From the NCBI RefSeq assembly GCF_002929225.1, contig NZ_PISM01000003.1, forward strand, positions 1 to 62,325: a stretch of 62,325 bases of DNA. The letters are read 5' to 3'. Position 1 is the first letter of the stretch. Every line of letters begins with the position of its first letter. The position numbers and the translations under genes are program-made. The notes under the pieces were generated by a model. The model made no database searches, was not told the DNA's origin, and saw only the letters and a list, made by a program, of their open reading frames with translations. Below, piece by piece: positions 30,593 to 41,458 of the stretch. Source of the DNA: Stutzerimonas kunmingensis (lineage in GTDB: Bacteria > Pseudomonadota > Gammaproteobacteria > Pseudomonadales > Pseudomonadaceae).

Positions 30593-31177
30593 TCAGGCCT
30601 TCTGGCTGTGCAGGCGCTGCATCGCGCGGGTCCAGTCGCCGGCCAGGATTTCTGGCACGACATCCAGCGCAAAGTCGATGCTGGCGTCGAGCTTTTCGCG
30701 CTCGGTCTGCGGTGCGGGGCCCAGTACGTAGCCACTGACCAGGCTGGCGTGGCCAGGATGGCCGATACCCAGGCGCAGGCGATGAAAGCCGTTCTGATTG
30801 CCGAGCTTGGCGATGATGTCACGCAGCCCGTTGTGCCCGCCATGACCGCCACCCTGCTTGAGCTTGGCGACGCCCGGGGGCATATCGAGCTCATCATGGG
30901 CGACCAGGATGGACTCGGGGGGAATTCTGAAAAAGCCGGCCAATGCCGCCACCGCCTGACCGCTGCGGTTCATGTAGGTAGTGGGGATAAGCAGGCGGAT
31001 GTCTTCACCCTGATGGCTGAATTTGCCGACCAGGCCAAAGTACTTGCGATCGTTGCTGAGCGAGACGCCTTCACGGGCAGCCAGACGCTCAACGAAAAGA
31101 GCCCCCGCGTTGTGCCGGGTCTGGTCGTATTCAGGGCCTGGGTTTCCCAGGCCGACGATCAGTTTTACGGCAGTCAC
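30593..31177 (-). CDS. pth: Peptidyl-tRNA hydrolase
   Basis: A 194-residue hydrolase that frees tRNA from drop-off peptides. [17 protein letters not shown] contains the catalytic His, with HDELDMPPG and GHNGLRDI further on. It is normal in length, with rplY 33 bp upstream and ychF downstream. Confidence 0.97.
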   Translation of the reverse strand: MTAVKLIVGLGNPGPEYDQTRHNAGALFVERLAAREGVSLSNDRKYFGLVGKFSHQGEDIRLLIPTTYMNRSGQAVAALAGFFRIPPESILVAHDELDMPPGVAKLKQGGGHGGHNGLRDIIAKLGNQNGFHRLRLGIGHPGHASLVSGYVLGPAPQTEREKLDASIDFALDVVPEILAGDWTRAMQRLHSQKA

Positions 31178-31210
31178 GACGGGGGCCTCTTCTTCGACTA
31201 TGCGAGTGGA

Positions 31211-31828
31211 TTACTCGGCAGCGTCTTCTTCTTTCGGAGCGTCTTCCTTGTTCACGCGCGGAGCGTGAACGTTGGCTACTGGCAGGTCGCTGCCGTGGGC
31301 CAGGGCGACCAGCTCAACGCCTTTCGGCAGCTTGATGTCGGTCATGTGCAGAACCTGGCCGACTTCGACGTTGATCATGTCGACTTCGATGAATTCCGGC
31401 AGGTCTTGCGGCAGGCAGGAAACTTCGACTTCGTTCAGGTTGTGCAGGATTTCGCCGCCTTGCTTCTTCACGCCCACGGAGGTTTCCTGGTTGATGAAGT
31501 GCAGGGGAACGGTTGCGGTCAGCTTGTGGCCGGCAACGACGCGAACGAAGTCAGCGTGCAGGACAAAGCTCTTGGCCGGATGGCGCTGCAGTGCCTTGAT
31601 CAGAACGGATTCGTTCTGGCCGTCGACGTTCAGGTTCAGCACGTGGCTGAAGGAGGCTTCGTTTTCCAGCAGCTTGGCGAAGTCCTTGGCCAGGATGCTG
31701 ATGGACTGCGGGGCTTTGTCGCCACCGTAGATGACGGCCGGAACCAGGGCGGCGTTACGACGCAGGCGGCGGCTCGCACCTTTCCCCAGGTCGGAACGCA
31801 CTTGGGCATTCAGAGTGAAATCGTTCAT
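31211..31828 (-). CDS. rplY: 50S ribosomal protein L25 (Ctc form)
   Basis: A 205-residue L25/TL5/Ctc protein binding 5S rRNA. The N-terminal barrel ([19 protein letters not shown], residues 4–22) is followed by the longer C-terminal domain ([19 protein letters not shown]) and an acidic tail [10 protein letters not shown]. It has its own start ATG 31826–31828; a terminator lies between it and prs, so it needs its own promoter. Confidence 0.96.
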   Translation of the reverse strand: MNDFTLNAQVRSDLGKGASRRLRRNAALVPAVIYGGDKAPQSISILAKDFAKLLENEASFSHVLNLNVDGQNESVLIKALQRHPAKSFVLHADFVRVVAGHKLTATVPLHFINQETSVGVKKQGGEILHNLNEVEVSCLPQDLPEFIEVDMINVEVGQVLHMTDIKLPKGVELVALAHGSDLPVANVHAPRVNKEDAPKEEDAAE

Positions 31829-31888
31829 GGTGATTCTCCAGTAGCAACATTACCTGTCGCGCTTGCGACCAGCGCTCGGGCTGTTGGG

Positions 31889-31914
31889 CAAAAAGCCCCG
31901 CACGAGGCGGGGCA
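31889..31914 (-). terminator. Rho-independent terminator after prs
   Basis: On the minus strand GCCCCGC-CTCGT-GCGGGGC is followed by TTTTT. Confidence 0.88.
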
Positions 31915-31948
31915 CATTACGTTCAGTGCGATTCGCGAAGCTTTTCGC

Positions 31949-32890
31949 TTAGCGGAACATCGCGCTGATCGATTCGGCATTGCTGATGCGGCGAACCGCT
32001 TCAGCCACCACTGGCGCGATGTCCAGTTGGCGAATTCGGGTGCAGGACTGTGCGGCAGCCGACAGCGGGATGGTGTTGGTCACCACCAGTTCGTCAAGCA
32101 CGGAGCCTTCGATGTTCTCGATGGCGCGGCCGGACAGGATCGGGTGCGTGCAGTAGGCGTAGACCTTGGCGGCGCCATGATCCTTCAGCGCCTTGGCTGC
32201 ATGGCACAGGGTGCCGGCGGTATCGACCATGTCATCGACGAGGATGCAGGTACGGCCTTCGATATCACCGATGATGTGCATCACTTCGGACTGGTTGGCT
32301 TTCGGCCGACGCTTGTCGATGATCGCCAGGTCGACGCCGAGGGATTTGGCCACCGCACGGGCGCGGACCACACCACCGATGTCCGGGGAGACGATCATCA
32401 GGTTCTCGAAGCGCTGAGCCTGGATGTCGTCGACCAGGACCGGCGAGCCGTAGATGTTGTCCACCGGCATGTCGAAGAAGCCCTGGATCTGGTCGGCGTG
32501 CAGGTCAACGGTCAGCACACGGTTGACGCCAACGACGTCGAGCATGTCGGCCACGACCTTGGCGCTGATCGGTACACGGGCAGAGCGCGGACGACGATCC
32601 TGGCGGGCATAACCGAAGTAGGGGATCACTGCGGTGATGCGCGACGCCGAGGAGCGGCGGAAGGCGTCGGCCAGTACCACCAGTTCCATCAGGTTGTCGT
32701 TGGTCGGAGCGCAGGTCGGCTGGATCAGAAATACGTCCTTGCCGCGAACGTTCTCGTTGATCTCGACACTGATTTCGCCGTCGGAGAACTTTCCGACGTA
32801 GGCATCACCGAGGGGGATATGCAGCTGACGTACGACACGCCGGGCCAGGTCGGGGTTGGCGTTCCCCGTGAAGACCATCATCTTGGACAC
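31949..32890 (-). CDS. prs: Ribose-phosphate pyrophosphokinase
   Basis: A 313-residue PRPP synthase. [11 protein letters not shown] opens the protein; [25 protein letters not shown] and the PRPP loop [11 protein letters not shown] are intact. I chose GTG at 32888–32890 (MSKMMVF), which gives the exact Pseudomonas length; ATGs three and four codons in are alternatives. It is downstream of two tRNA-Gln genes on the same strand. Confidence 0.94.
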   Translation of the reverse strand: MSKMMVFTGNANPDLARRVVRQLHIPLGDAYVGKFSDGEISVEINENVRGKDVFLIQPTCAPTNDNLMELVVLADAFRRSSASRITAVIPYFGYARQDRRPRSARVPISAKVVADMLDVVGVNRVLTVDLHADQIQGFFDMPVDNIYGSPVLVDDIQAQRFENLMIVSPDIGGVVRARAVAKSLGVDLAIIDKRRPKANQSEVMHIIGDIEGRTCILVDDMVDTAGTLCHAAKALKDHGAAKVYAYCTHPILSGRAIENIEGSVLDELVVTNTIPLSAAAQSCTRIRQLDIAPVVAEAVRRISNAESISAMFR

Positions 32891-32968
32891 GCGCAGTACC
32901 TGCCTGAGGGTGGGTCCGATGAATAAAAAGCTGTTCAAAAGGCGAGCTTCTGAACAGCTTCAAGTGTA

Positions 32969-33043
32969 TGGCAGGGGCGGCTGGATTCGAACCAACGCAT
33001 GCCAGGATCAAAACCTGGTGCCTTACCGCTTGGCGACGCCCCT
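32969..33043 (-). tRNA. tRNA-Gln (anticodon TTG), copy 2
   Basis: Seventy-five bases with encoded CCA. The acceptor AGGGGCG pairs with CGCCCCT, the anticodon stem is CCAGG/CCTGG with loop TTTTGAT, and the T-arm carries GGTTCGAATCC. It is identical to the copy at 33096–33170 and 52 bp downstream of it. Confidence 0.97.
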
Positions 33044-33095
33044 GTAGGGTCAACTTCATTGGTGCTATTGCAGTCGTACGAACCTTGGGAGGTTA

Positions 33096-33170
33096 TGGCA
33101 GGGGCGGCTGGATTCGAACCAACGCATGCCAGGATCAAAACCTGGTGCCTTACCGCTTGGCGACGCCCCT
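33096..33170 (-). tRNA. tRNA-Gln (anticodon TTG), copy 1
   Basis: Identical in all 75 bases to the copy at 32969–33043. It begins 19 bp after the ispE stop, so the ispE transcript probably reads through into the tRNAs and prs unless a promoter lies at the end of ispE. Confidence 0.97.
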
Positions 33171-33189
33171 GTATCGTACAACCTGTGTG

Positions 33190-34050
33190 CTACGCACTCG
33201 CTTCCTGCGCCAGTTTTTCAAGGCTTCGGTGCAACATCGAAACGTTACGACCGTGGGCAACGAAACTTGGCAAAGTGTCTGGAAGTTGGCGGCGGACTTT
33301 ATCAGCCTCGCCTTCGTTTGGGAAGCTCCCAAACACACAAGCTCCAGTGCCAGTCATGCTTGCCGGAACGAATTTGTTCAACAAGCTCAAAGCGTTACGA
33401 ACTTCTGGATAACGCTTCTCGACTATTGGCTGACAGTCATTATGACCGCCCCCTGCAAGAAGGCTGCGAACTGTAATGGCCGGGGTATTACGTGTCAACT
33501 CTGGGTCGGCAAATATTTCCGCTGTACTAACAGAGACTTGCGGCGCGATTACGAGGAACCATGGTTCGGGCAAATCGACCGGTTGCAGGCGCTCGCCAAC
33601 CCCCTCGGCAAATGCCGCCCGGCCGCGTACGAACACCGGTATGTCGGCGCCCAGGGTCAGCCCCAGCGCGGCCAGTCGGTCTTCGCCCAGGTGCAGTTGC
33701 CACAGGTGGTCGAGGCCGAGCAGGGTGGTCGCTGCGTCGGAGCTGCCGCCGCCAATGCCGCCGCCCATGGGCAGACGTTTGAGCAGGGTGATATCTGCGC
33801 CGAGCGAGCAGCCGCTGGCGCGCTGCAGCAGGCGCGCCGCACGGACGATCAGGTTGCTGTCGTGATCGACGCCCGGCAGTTCGGTATGCAGGCGAATCTC
33901 GCCGTCAGCACGCAGGCGGAAGCCGAGTTCGTCGCCATGGTCGAGAAACTGGAACAGCGTCTGCAGCTCGTGATAGCCGTCTGCGCGGCGGCCGACGATA
34001 TGCAGCATCAGATTGAGTTTGGCCGGTGCCGGCAGGGTCAGCGTCTGCAT
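33190..34050 (-). CDS. ispE: 4-diphosphocytidyl-2-C-methyl-D-erythritol kinase
   Basis: A 286-residue GHMP kinase of the MEP isoprenoid pathway. [24 protein letters not shown] is the family N-terminus (seen as [10 protein letters not shown] and ADGYHEL), and the ATP loop is [26 protein letters not shown] is the third motif. Its ATG directly abuts the lolB stop. Confidence 0.96.
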   Translation of the reverse strand: MQTLTLPAPAKLNLMLHIVGRRADGYHELQTLFQFLDHGDELGFRLRADGEIRLHTELPGVDHDSNLIVRAARLLQRASGCSLGADITLLKRLPMGGGIGGGSSDAATTLLGLDHLWQLHLGEDRLAALGLTLGADIPVFVRGRAAFAEGVGERLQPVDLPEPWFLVIAPQVSVSTAEIFADPELTRNTPAITVRSLLAGGGHNDCQPIVEKRYPEVRNALSLLNKFVPASMTGTGACVFGSFPNEGEADKVRRQLPDTLPSFVAHGRNVSMLHRSLEKLAQEASA

Positions 34051-34671
34051 TCAGCGGCCCAGCTGGCGCGCTTGCCAGTCCTTGACCACCAGGGTGATCT
34101 GCAGGTCATGGCCTTGCAGGCGGATGCGCTCGGGCAGCGTGAAGCCGTTGTGTTCGCCGTATGCCAGGTAGTCGACCTGCCAGCCGTCCTGTTCCAGTCG
34201 TGCCAGGCGGCTCTCGCTGTCCAGGCTCAGACGGCTGCGGCTGTCCGGCGCAGGCAAGCCACGCACCCACCAGAGCAGGTGCGACACCGGCAGCTGCCAG
34301 CCGAGCTGCGCTTCGACCAGGGCCTCCGGGGATTCGGCTTCGAATCGGCCCTGGCCGGCGACTTCCAGAGATACGGCGTCGGGGCGGCCGGTCAGGCGGG
34401 TGGCGCCTCGGCCCAGGGGGCCGGACAGGCGAATGTCGAAGTAGTCCTGGCGCTGCAGCCAGAACAGTGTGCCGCTGCCGGATTCCTGCGGTGCGCGAAT
34501 GCCGATCTTGCCGCTGATCTGCCAGCCATCGACCGTCGCGACCTGGCTGCGATGCTCTTTCCAGGCGGAGGCATTGCCGGGGCCTTCAACCGATTCGCGT
34601 GGGCCAAGCCCGGCACAGCCAGCAAGCAGGAGGGCCAGGCAGGGAGCAAGAAGGTTTTTCAACAGGGACAT
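34051..34671 (-). CDS. lolB: Outer-membrane lipoprotein receptor LolB
   Basis: A 206-residue lipoprotein that inserts lipoproteins into the outer membrane. The lipobox LLAGC lies at residues 15–19. [22 protein letters not shown] and the [12 protein letters not shown] segment match the beta-barrel-like fold. It is three bases after the TPR gene and abuts ispE: one operon. Confidence 0.95.
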   Translation of the reverse strand: MSLLKNLLAPCLALLLAGCAGLGPRESVEGPGNASAWKEHRSQVATVDGWQISGKIGIRAPQESGSGTLFWLQRQDYFDIRLSGPLGRGATRLTGRPDAVSLEVAGQGRFEAESPEALVEAQLGWQLPVSHLLWWVRGLPAPDSRSRLSLDSESRLARLEQDGWQVDYLAYGEHNGFTLPERIRLQGHDLQITLVVKDWQARQLGR

Positions 34672-34674
34672 GGG

Positions 34675-36402
34675 TCAGGGCTTCTCCGATCCGGTCAGCC
34701 GTTTCAGCGTTTCGCGCAGGATCTGGCTGTCCGGTTGTAGTTTGAGTGCCTTCGACCAGACCGCGCGGGCCTCGCTGTGTTCACCCTGGGCCCAAAGCAC
34801 CTCGCCCAGGTGCGCGGCGACTTCGTGGTCGGCAAAGCGTTGCAGCGCCTTGCGCAGCAGCGCTTCGGCCTCGGTCAGATTGCCCAGGCGGAAGTTGACC
34901 CAGCCGAGGCTGTCGAGGATCGCCGGGTCGTCGGGGTTGAGCTGGTAGGCCTGCTCGATCAGCTGGAGCGCTTCCTTGTGGCGATCAGTACGGTCGGCCA
35001 GGGTGTAGCCGAGCGCGTTGAGCGCCATGGCGTTGTCCGGCTCACGCTCGATGATGAAGCGCAGGTCGCGTTCCAGTTGCGCCAGATCGCCGCGCTTTTC
35101 CGCAAGCATGGCGCGGGTGTACAGCAGATTGAGGTCGTCGGGGAAATCGGCAAGCGCCTGCTCCACCAGTTGCCAGCCTTGTTCGGTGCGGTCCTGCTCG
35201 GAGAGCGCTTCGATCTCGATCAGGTACAGCTGGATGGCGTAGTCAGGCTGCTGCTGGCGTGCGTCGGCCAGTACCGCGGACGCTTCCTGGTCGCGATTGC
35301 CGGAATAGAGCAGCTGGCTCTGCAGCAGTTTCGCTGGCAGGTATTCGTTGCCAGGGCCGACATGAGCTAGCGCGTCGAGCGCCTTGGCGTTCTTGTCCAT
35401 AGCCTGATAAGCACGGCCAAGATTGAAGTAAGCCGCGTCAACGTGGCTGCCGCGTTCGATGAGCTCTTCCAGGTACACGGTGGCTTCGCGCCAGGCCTCA
35501 GCCTCCATGCAGACCAGCGCCATGGAGAAGCGCAGGTCGTCGTCGGTGGGGTGCTGCTGGACCAGGGTGGCGAACTCGCCCATGGCGTCTTCCAGGCGCT
35601 CCTGTTCCACCAGAAGGCGTGCATAGGTCAGGCGCAGACGCTTGTCCTCGGGGTGCTGGCGAAGGCTTCGCTCGAGCAGCGGTATCGCTTCGTCGCTGCG
35701 CTGCAAGCTGTGCAGAAGGCGTGCTTCGAGCAGGATCGACGGGATCTGCCGTTCCTTATCCGGCTGCTTCTGCAGCAGCGCCAGTGCTTCCTCGCTGCGA
35801 TCATCCTGTTGCAGCAGCACGGCCTTGCCGAAGGAGAGCTGTGGGTTGTCGGGGTGTTTGACCAACAGCTTGTCGAAGCTTTGCAGCAGACCGGCGCGGG
35901 TGTCCGGGTCGGTTTCCGAGGCCGAAAGGGCGAGGAAATCGAAATGAGTGTCGCCCTGGCCCTGCAGAACCTTCTCCATGAACTCGAGCGATTCTTCGTA
36001 ACGCCCGGCGCGGGCCAGCTGCACGGCTGCGGCGCGCTGCGCGTCGAGATTGTCAGGGGCGTTGCGCGCCCAGATCATTGCGGTATCCAGCGCCGCCTGG
36101 TCTGCGCCAAGGTATTCGGCGATACGGAATCCGCGTTCGGCGACGCCGGCGTCCTGTGTCGCATGCGCCTGCTGTACGTAATTGCCCAGGGCAATGTCGA
36201 AGCGGTTGCGCTGGCCGGCAAGCTCTGCGACCAGAAGTGCATAGAGGGATTGGCGACTGAATGAGCCGTACTCTGCCGCGTCGCTGGCGGAGCTCTCCTG
36301 GGCAGCGTCCTCGACCGGCGGACTGCTTTCGGGGGCTTGCTGCGTGAAGGTCTGGCAGCCGCCGATGAACAGCAGGGCGGCAAGTGCGGCGAGTTTTTTC
36401 AT
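34675..36402 (-). CDS. TPR-repeat lipoprotein
   Basis: A 575-residue envelope protein. MKKLAALAALLFIGGC is a lipoprotein signal with Cys16. About ten tetratricopeptide repeats follow from residue 60 to the end; the clearest are ALNALGYTLADRTDRHKEAL and DSLGWVNFRLGNLTEAE. I chose ATG at 36400–36402 because the signal starts there; the frame continues upstream without a ribosome site. The neighbour LolB suggests an outer-membrane assembly or scaffolding role, but none is shown. It is divergent from hemA with 200 bp between. Confidence 0.88.
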   Translation of the reverse strand: MKKLAALAALLFIGGCQTFTQQAPESSPPVEDAAQESSASDAAEYGSFSRQSLYALLVAELAGQRNRFDIALGNYVQQAHATQDAGVAERGFRIAEYLGADQAALDTAMIWARNAPDNLDAQRAAAVQLARAGRYEESLEFMEKVLQGQGDTHFDFLALSASETDPDTRAGLLQSFDKLLVKHPDNPQLSFGKAVLLQQDDRSEEALALLQKQPDKERQIPSILLEARLLHSLQRSDEAIPLLERSLRQHPEDKRLRLTYARLLVEQERLEDAMGEFATLVQQHPTDDDLRFSMALVCMEAEAWREATVYLEELIERGSHVDAAYFNLGRAYQAMDKNAKALDALAHVGPGNEYLPAKLLQSQLLYSGNRDQEASAVLADARQQQPDYAIQLYLIEIEALSEQDRTEQGWQLVEQALADFPDDLNLLYTRAMLAEKRGDLAQLERDLRFIIEREPDNAMALNALGYTLADRTDRHKEALQLIEQAYQLNPDDPAILDSLGWVNFRLGNLTEAEALLRKALQRFADHEVAAHLGEVLWAQGEHSEARAVWSKALKLQPDSQILRETLKRLTGSEKP

Positions 36403-36602
36403 AGGGGAAATGTACGGCTGGTGTGCGGTCACGGCATGATGACACAAGCCGCAGGTCAAGCCCATGGGCCCTGGGAGGCGCGCAGGCCGGTTCGGTAGCT
36501 GATTGGCAGTACCAATCGAATCCGACAATCGAGGGCAATGGTTGTTCTCCATCTGACGAAGTAGGAGAATTGCGCGCTCTGTTATCGAATCAGCGATTCT
36601 GC

Positions 36603-37871
36603 ATGGCTTTCCTCGCGCTTGGCATTAATCACAAGACCGCTTCGGTGGACGTCCGCGAGCGCGTAGCCTTCACGCCCGACCAGATGGTCGAGGCCTTGCG
36701 GCAACTGTGCCGCGTCACTCCGACCCGCGAAGCGGCGATCCTCTCGACCTGCAATCGCAGCGAGCTGTATCTGCAACAGGATCAGGTCGAGGCCGATGCT
36801 GTGCTCGCCTGGTTGGCCAATTATCACCGTCTCAGCCTCGACGAGCTCAAGGCATGCGCCTATGTGCATGTCGACGATCAGGCCGTGCGCCACATGATGC
36901 GCGTTGCCTCCGGGCTCGACTCGCTGGTGCTGGGCGAACCGCAGATTCTCGGGCAGATGAAGTCGGCCTATGCGGTCGCCCGTGAGGCCGGCAGCGTCGG
37001 GCCTCTGCTTGGCCGGTTGTTTCAGGCCACCTTCAGCACCGCGAAGACCGTGCGCACCGACACCGCCATCGGCGAGAACCCGGTTTCGGTGGCGTTTGCC
37101 GCGGTCAGTCTGGCGCGGCAGATCTTCAGCAATCTGCAACGCAGCCAGGCCCTGCTGATCGGCGCCGGTGAGACCATCACCCTGGTCGCGCGCCATCTGC
37201 ACGAGCAGGGCGTGAAGAAGATCGTGGTCGCCAACCGCACGCTTGAGCGGGCCAGCGCGCTGGCCGCCGAGCTAGGGGCGCAGGCGATCCTGCTTGCCGA
37301 TATCCCGGACGAGTTGCACAACAGCGACATCGTCATCAGCTCCACCGCCAGCCAGTTGCCGATTCTCGGCAAGGGCGCGGTCGAACAGGCGCTGAAGCGA
37401 CGCAAGCACAAGCCGATGTTCATGGTCGATATCGCCGTGCCGCGGGACATCGAATCGCAGGTCGGCGAGCTGGACGACGTCTATCTGTACACGGTCGACG
37501 ATCTGCATGAGGTGGTTGCGGAGAACCTCAAGAGTCGCCAGGGCGCGGCCCAGGCCGCCGAGGAGTTGGTCGCGGCCGGCACCGAGGACTTCATGCAGCG
37601 CCTGCGCGAACTGGCCGCGGTGGACGTGCTCAAGGCCTACCGGCAGCACGCCGAGCGCATTCGCGACGACGAGCTGAGCAAGGCTCAGCGCCTGCTGGCC
37701 AATGGGGGCAGCGCCGAGGAGGTTCTCGTTCAGCTCGCCCGTGGCCTGACCAACAAACTGCTGCATGCACCCAGCGTGCAACTGAAGAAACTCTCCGCCG
37801 AGGGCCGCGTCGAGGCGCTGAGCATGGCCCAGGAACTCTTCGCCCTGCACGAGGGCACGGAAAAACCATGA
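36603..37871 (+). CDS. hemA: Glutamyl-tRNA reductase
   Basis: A 422-residue enzyme that reduces Glu-tRNA to glutamate-1-semialdehyde, the first step of haem synthesis. [16 protein letters not shown] opens it, the catalytic Cys is in [20 protein letters not shown] and the NADPH loop [13 protein letters not shown] follow. ATG at 36603 gives the standard length although the frame stays open upstream. It overlaps prfA by four bases, the conserved arrangement. Confidence 0.97.
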   Translation: MAFLALGINHKTASVDVRERVAFTPDQMVEALRQLCRVTPTREAAILSTCNRSELYLQQDQVEADAVLAWLANYHRLSLDELKACAYVHVDDQAVRHMMRVASGLDSLVLGEPQILGQMKSAYAVAREAGSVGPLLGRLFQATFSTAKTVRTDTAIGENPVSVAFAAVSLARQIFSNLQRSQALLIGAGETITLVARHLHEQGVKKIVVANRTLERASALAAELGAQAILLADIPDELHNSDIVISSTASQLPILGKGAVEQALKRRKHKPMFMVDIAVPRDIESQVGELDDVYLYTVDDLHEVVAENLKSRQGAAQAAEELVAAGTEDFMQRLRELAAVDVLKAYRQHAERIRDDELSKAQRLLANGGSAEEVLVQLARGLTNKLLHAPSVQLKKLSAEGRVEALSMAQELFALHEGTEKP

Positions 37872-38950
37872 AAGCTTCGCTGCTGAACAAGCTGGACATC
37901 CTGCAGGACCGTTTCGAAGAACTCACCGCACTGCTCGGCGACGCCGAAGTCATCAGCGATCAAAGCCGTTTTCGCGCCTATTCCCGCGAGTACGCCGAAG
38001 TCGAGCCGGTGATCGTCGCCTATCGGCAGCTGTGCAAGGTTCAGCAGGATCTCGAGGGCGCTCAGGCGCTGCTCAAGGACAGCGATCCCGACATGCGCGA
38101 GATGGCCGAGGAGGAGGTTGCCGAAGCCAAGGCCCAGCTCGAGACGCTTGAAGCCAACCTGCAGCGCATGCTGCTGCCCAAGGACCCCAACGACGGGCGC
38201 AACGTGTTCCTCGAGATCCGCGCCGGCACTGGCGGCGACGAGGCGGCGATCTTTGCCGGCGATCTGTTCCGCATGTATTCGCGCTATGCCGAGAAGCAGG
38301 GCTGGCGCGTCGAGATCCTCTCCGAGAGTGAGGGCGAGCACGGCGGCTACAAGGAAGTGATTTCCCGCGTCGAGGGTGACAACGTCTACGCCAAGCTCAA
38401 GTTCGAATCCGGCGCGCACCGCGTGCAGCGCGTGCCGGAGACCGAATCCCAGGGACGCATTCACACCTCCGCCTGCACCGTGGCGGTGTTACCGGAGCCG
38501 GATGAGCAGGCGGCGGTGGAGATCAATCCGGCCGAGCTGCGTATCGACACCTATCGCTCCTCCGGCGCCGGCGGTCAGCACGTCAACAAGACCGACTCGG
38601 CGATTCGTATCACGCACCTGCCCACTGGCATTGTGGTCGAGTGTCAGGAAGAGCGTTCGCAGCACAAGAACCGCGCCAAGGCCATGGCCTGGCTCGCCGC
38701 CAAGCTGCAGGACCGCCAGGACGCCGCGGCGCACAAGGAAATCTCCGAGACGCGCAAGTTGCTGGTCGGCTCCGGGGATCGCTCCGAACGTATCCGTACC
38801 TACAATTTCCCCCAGGGCCGGGTCACCGACCATCGCGTCAACCTGACGCTGTATTCGCTCAACGAAGTGATCGGCGGCGCCGTGGAGCAGGTCATCGAGC
38901 CGCTGTTGCAGGAATACCAGGCTGACCAGCTGGCCGCGCTGGGCGACTGA
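37868..38950 (+). CDS. prfA: Peptide chain release factor 1
   Basis: A 360-residue factor for UAA/UAG. The codon-recognition region is in domain 2, GGQ is in [13 protein letters not shown] (about residues 230–242), and [13 protein letters not shown] follows. It is translationally coupled to hemA, and prmC, which methylates the GGQ Gln, is 34 bp downstream. Confidence 0.98.
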   Translation: MKASLLNKLDILQDRFEELTALLGDAEVISDQSRFRAYSREYAEVEPVIVAYRQLCKVQQDLEGAQALLKDSDPDMREMAEEEVAEAKAQLETLEANLQRMLLPKDPNDGRNVFLEIRAGTGGDEAAIFAGDLFRMYSRYAEKQGWRVEILSESEGEHGGYKEVISRVEGDNVYAKLKFESGAHRVQRVPETESQGRIHTSACTVAVLPEPDEQAAVEINPAELRIDTYRSSGAGGQHVNKTDSAIRITHLPTGIVVECQEERSQHKNRAKAMAWLAAKLQDRQDAAAHKEISETRKLLVGSGDRSERIRTYNFPQGRVTDHRVNLTLYSLNEVIGGAVEQVIEPLLQEYQADQLAALGD

Positions 38951-38984
38951 TCCTTTTCGCTGCGCACCGCGCTAAGAGCACCTC

Positions 38985-39812
38985 ATGCCAACCATCGAGT
39001 CCCTGCTGCAAAGTGCCGATCTGCCGGACTCGCCGAGCGCCAGGCTGGATGCCGAATGGTTGCTCGCGGCCGCCCTGAACAAGTCGACCAGCTATCTGCG
39101 CACCTGGCCGGAGCGCGAGGTGCCGGCAGAGTGCGCCTCGCGCTTTGCTGCTGATCTCGCACGGAGGCGTCAGGGTGAACCGGTCGCCTACATTCTCGGG
39201 CGCCAGGGCTTCTGGAGTCTGGAACTTGAAGTGGCAGCGGATACGCTGATCCCCCGGCCTGACACCGAACTGCTGGTGGAGACCGCGCTGCAGCTGCTCT
39301 CCGCTGCACCGGCCCGGGTGCTCGATCTGGGCACCGGCACCGGCGCGATTGCGCTGGCTCTGGCGACCGAGCGGCCGGCGTGGCAGGTCTGCGGTGTGGA
39401 CCGTATCGAGGCCGCCGTGAGGCTGGCTGAGCGCAACCGGCTGCGGCTCGGACTGCACAACGCTGCGTTCACCCTGAGCGACTGGTTTGCCGGTCTGAAC
39501 GGCGAGCGGTTCCAGATGATCGTCAGCAACCCACCCTATATTCCGGCCAGCGACCCGCACCTGCTGCAGGGCGATGTCCGCTTCGAGCCGCAGAGTGCGC
39601 TGATCGCGGGTGCGGATGGCCTGGACGACATCCGCACGATCATCGCCCAGGCGGCGGCGCACCTGCAGTCGGGTGGCTGGTTGCTGCTGGAGCACGGTTA
39701 CGATCAGGCTGAGGCGGTGCGCATGCTTTTGCTTTCCCGCGGTTTCGAGGATGTGCAAAGCCGGCTCGATCTGGGTGGGCATGAGCGCATCAGCCTTGGC
39801 CGCCTGCCATGA
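38985..39812 (+). CDS. prmC: Release-factor glutamine methyltransferase
   Basis: A 275-residue SAM enzyme. The N-terminal helical domain binds the release factor; LDLGTGTGAIALALA is the SAM loop and NPPYIP the catalytic motif. It is clustered with its substrate prfA. Confidence 0.97.
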   Translation: MPTIESLLQSADLPDSPSARLDAEWLLAAALNKSTSYLRTWPEREVPAECASRFAADLARRRQGEPVAYILGRQGFWSLELEVAADTLIPRPDTELLVETALQLLSAAPARVLDLGTGTGAIALALATERPAWQVCGVDRIEAAVRLAERNRLRLGLHNAAFTLSDWFAGLNGERFQMIVSNPPYIPASDPHLLQGDVRFEPQSALIAGADGLDDIRTIIAQAAAHLQSGGWLLLEHGYDQAEAVRMLLLSRGFEDVQSRLDLGGHERISLGRLP

Positions 39813-39834
39813 GTGCGTTTTGTGAGGTGCTTGG

Positions 39835-40590
39835 ATGCTGAGTGACGAAGAGCTGCTGCGCTACAGCCGGCAGATCCTGCTCAAGCAGGTCGATATCGAC
39901 GGCCAGTTGCGCCTCAAACAGAGTTGCGTGCTGATCGTCGGGCTTGGCGGGTTGGGCTCGCCGGTAGCGCTCTATCTGGCGGCCGCTGGTGTCGGTGAGC
40001 TGCACCTGGCCGACTTCGATGCGCTGGATCTGACCAATCTGCAGCGGCAGATCGCTCACGACACACCCTCGCTTGGCCTGCACAAGGTCGACTCGGCCAT
40101 GGCCCGGCTGGGGGCGCTGAACCCCCATGTACAGCTGGTGCCGTATCGCAGCGGGTTGGACGCCGATTCCCTGGATGCGGCAGTGGAGCGGGTCGATCTG
40201 GTGCTTGATTGCACGGACAACTTCGGCATTCGCGAAGCGGTGAACGCCGCATGCGTGAAAGCGAAAAAGCCGCTGGTCAGCGGCGCGGCGATCCGTCTTG
40301 AGGGGCAGCTTTCGGTGTTCGATCCGCGAGTCGAAACGAGCCCCTGCTACCACTGCCTCTATGGGCACGGTAGCGAAGCCGAGCTGACCTGCAGCGAAGC
40401 CGGTGTAGTGGGGCCGCTGGTGGGCATGGTTGGCAGCCTGCAGGCGTTGGAAGCGCTCAAGCTGCTGGTTGGCTTCGGCGAGCCGCTGATTGGTCGACTG
40501 CTGCTGATCGATGCGCTGTCCAGTCGCTTCCGTGAGTTGCGGGTCAAGCGCGATCCACATTGTGCGGTGTGTGGCGCAAGCCATGGCTGA
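39835..40590 (+). CDS. moeB: ThiF/MoeB-family adenylyltransferase
   Basis: A 251-residue E1-like enzyme. The nucleotide loop is [17 protein letters not shown] (residues about 36–52), the Arg-finger region is [17 protein letters not shown] is present, and CxxC zinc ligands appear as PCYHCL and HCAVCG. MoeB activates MoaD for molybdopterin; ThiF-like or sulfurtransferase-partner roles cannot be excluded from sequence. It overlaps murI by eight bases. Confidence 0.9.
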   Translation: MLSDEELLRYSRQILLKQVDIDGQLRLKQSCVLIVGLGGLGSPVALYLAAAGVGELHLADFDALDLTNLQRQIAHDTPSLGLHKVDSAMARLGALNPHVQLVPYRSGLDADSLDAAVERVDLVLDCTDNFGIREAVNAACVKAKKPLVSGAAIRLEGQLSVFDPRVETSPCYHCLYGHGSEAELTCSEAGVVGPLVGMVGSLQALEALKLLVGFGEPLIGRLLLIDALSSRFRELRVKRDPHCAVCGASHG

Positions 40591-41377
40591 CTGCGCCGCA
40601 CCGGTCGGCGTCTTCGACTCCGGAGTAGGCGGGCTCTCGGTGCTGCGTGAGATCCGGCAGCGCCTGCCGCATGAGTCGCTGCTCTATCTCGCCGACAGCG
40701 CCCATGTCCCCTATGGCGAAAAGAGCCCGGAATACATCCGTGAGCGCTGCCGTGTCATTGCGGCCTTTTTTGTCGAGAAGGGCGCGAAGGCGCTGGTGGT
40801 GGCCTGCAATACTGCGACCGCCGCTGGCGTCACCGAATTGCGCGAGCTGTATCCGCAATTGCCGATCATCGCCATGGAGCCTGCCGTCAAGCCTGCCGCC
40901 CAGGCCACGCGGAGTGGCGTCGTCGGCGTGCTGGCGACCACCGGAACGCTGAAGAGCGCCCGCTTTGCCGCGTTGCTTGATCGCTTTGCCGCAGATGTAC
41001 GGGTGATCACTCAGCCGTGCCCCGGCTTGGTCGAGCGCATCGAGGCAGGCGATCTGAACAGTGCCGGAACGCGCGCCATGCTGATGGCGTGGGTCGGGCC
41101 GCTGCTGGCACAAGGCTGCGACACGCTGATTCTGGGTTGCACGCATTACCCCTTTATAAGGCCGCTGCTCAGCGAGCTACTGCCTGGAAACGTCCGCCTG
41201 ATTGATACTGGGGCAGCCGTCGCGCGACACTTGCGCGATCTGCTGGCAGAGCGCCATCTACTCGCCAGCGGGGTGGCCTCCGAGCGTTTCTATTGCAGCG
41301 GCGATCCGCGGCGAATGGCCAGCGTGTTGCCTATACTTTGGGGCGAAAACGCGAAAGTCGAGTTTTTTCCCCGATAG
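40583..41377 (+). CDS. murI: Glutamate racemase
   Basis: A 264-residue cofactor-independent racemase making D-glutamate for peptidoglycan. [21 protein letters not shown] with catalytic Cys, and LGCTHYPFI with the second Cys are present. ATG at 40583 lies inside the end of moeB. The neighbour downstream is pagL, as in P. aeruginosa. Confidence 0.95.
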   Translation: MADCAAPVGVFDSGVGGLSVLREIRQRLPHESLLYLADSAHVPYGEKSPEYIRERCRVIAAFFVEKGAKALVVACNTATAAGVTELRELYPQLPIIAMEPAVKPAAQATRSGVVGVLATTGTLKSARFAALLDRFAADVRVITQPCPGLVERIEAGDLNSAGTRAMLMAWVGPLLAQGCDTLILGCTHYPFIRPLLSELLPGNVRLIDTGAAVARHLRDLLAERHLLASGVASERFYCSGDPRRMASVLPILWGENAKVEFFPR

Positions 41378-41458
41378 GAACTCCAAGCGCAGCGGGGTTT
41401 CTCAAATATGCTGGCACCAAAAAACCAAACAAACGCAGTGTTTGATAAGGAAGTTCTC

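Noticed and set aside
29486..32926. Plus-strand open frame of about 1,146 codons opposite ychF, pth, rplY and prs
   Set aside because: It is the complement of four well-identified genes; in G+C-rich DNA such antisense frames stay open by chance.
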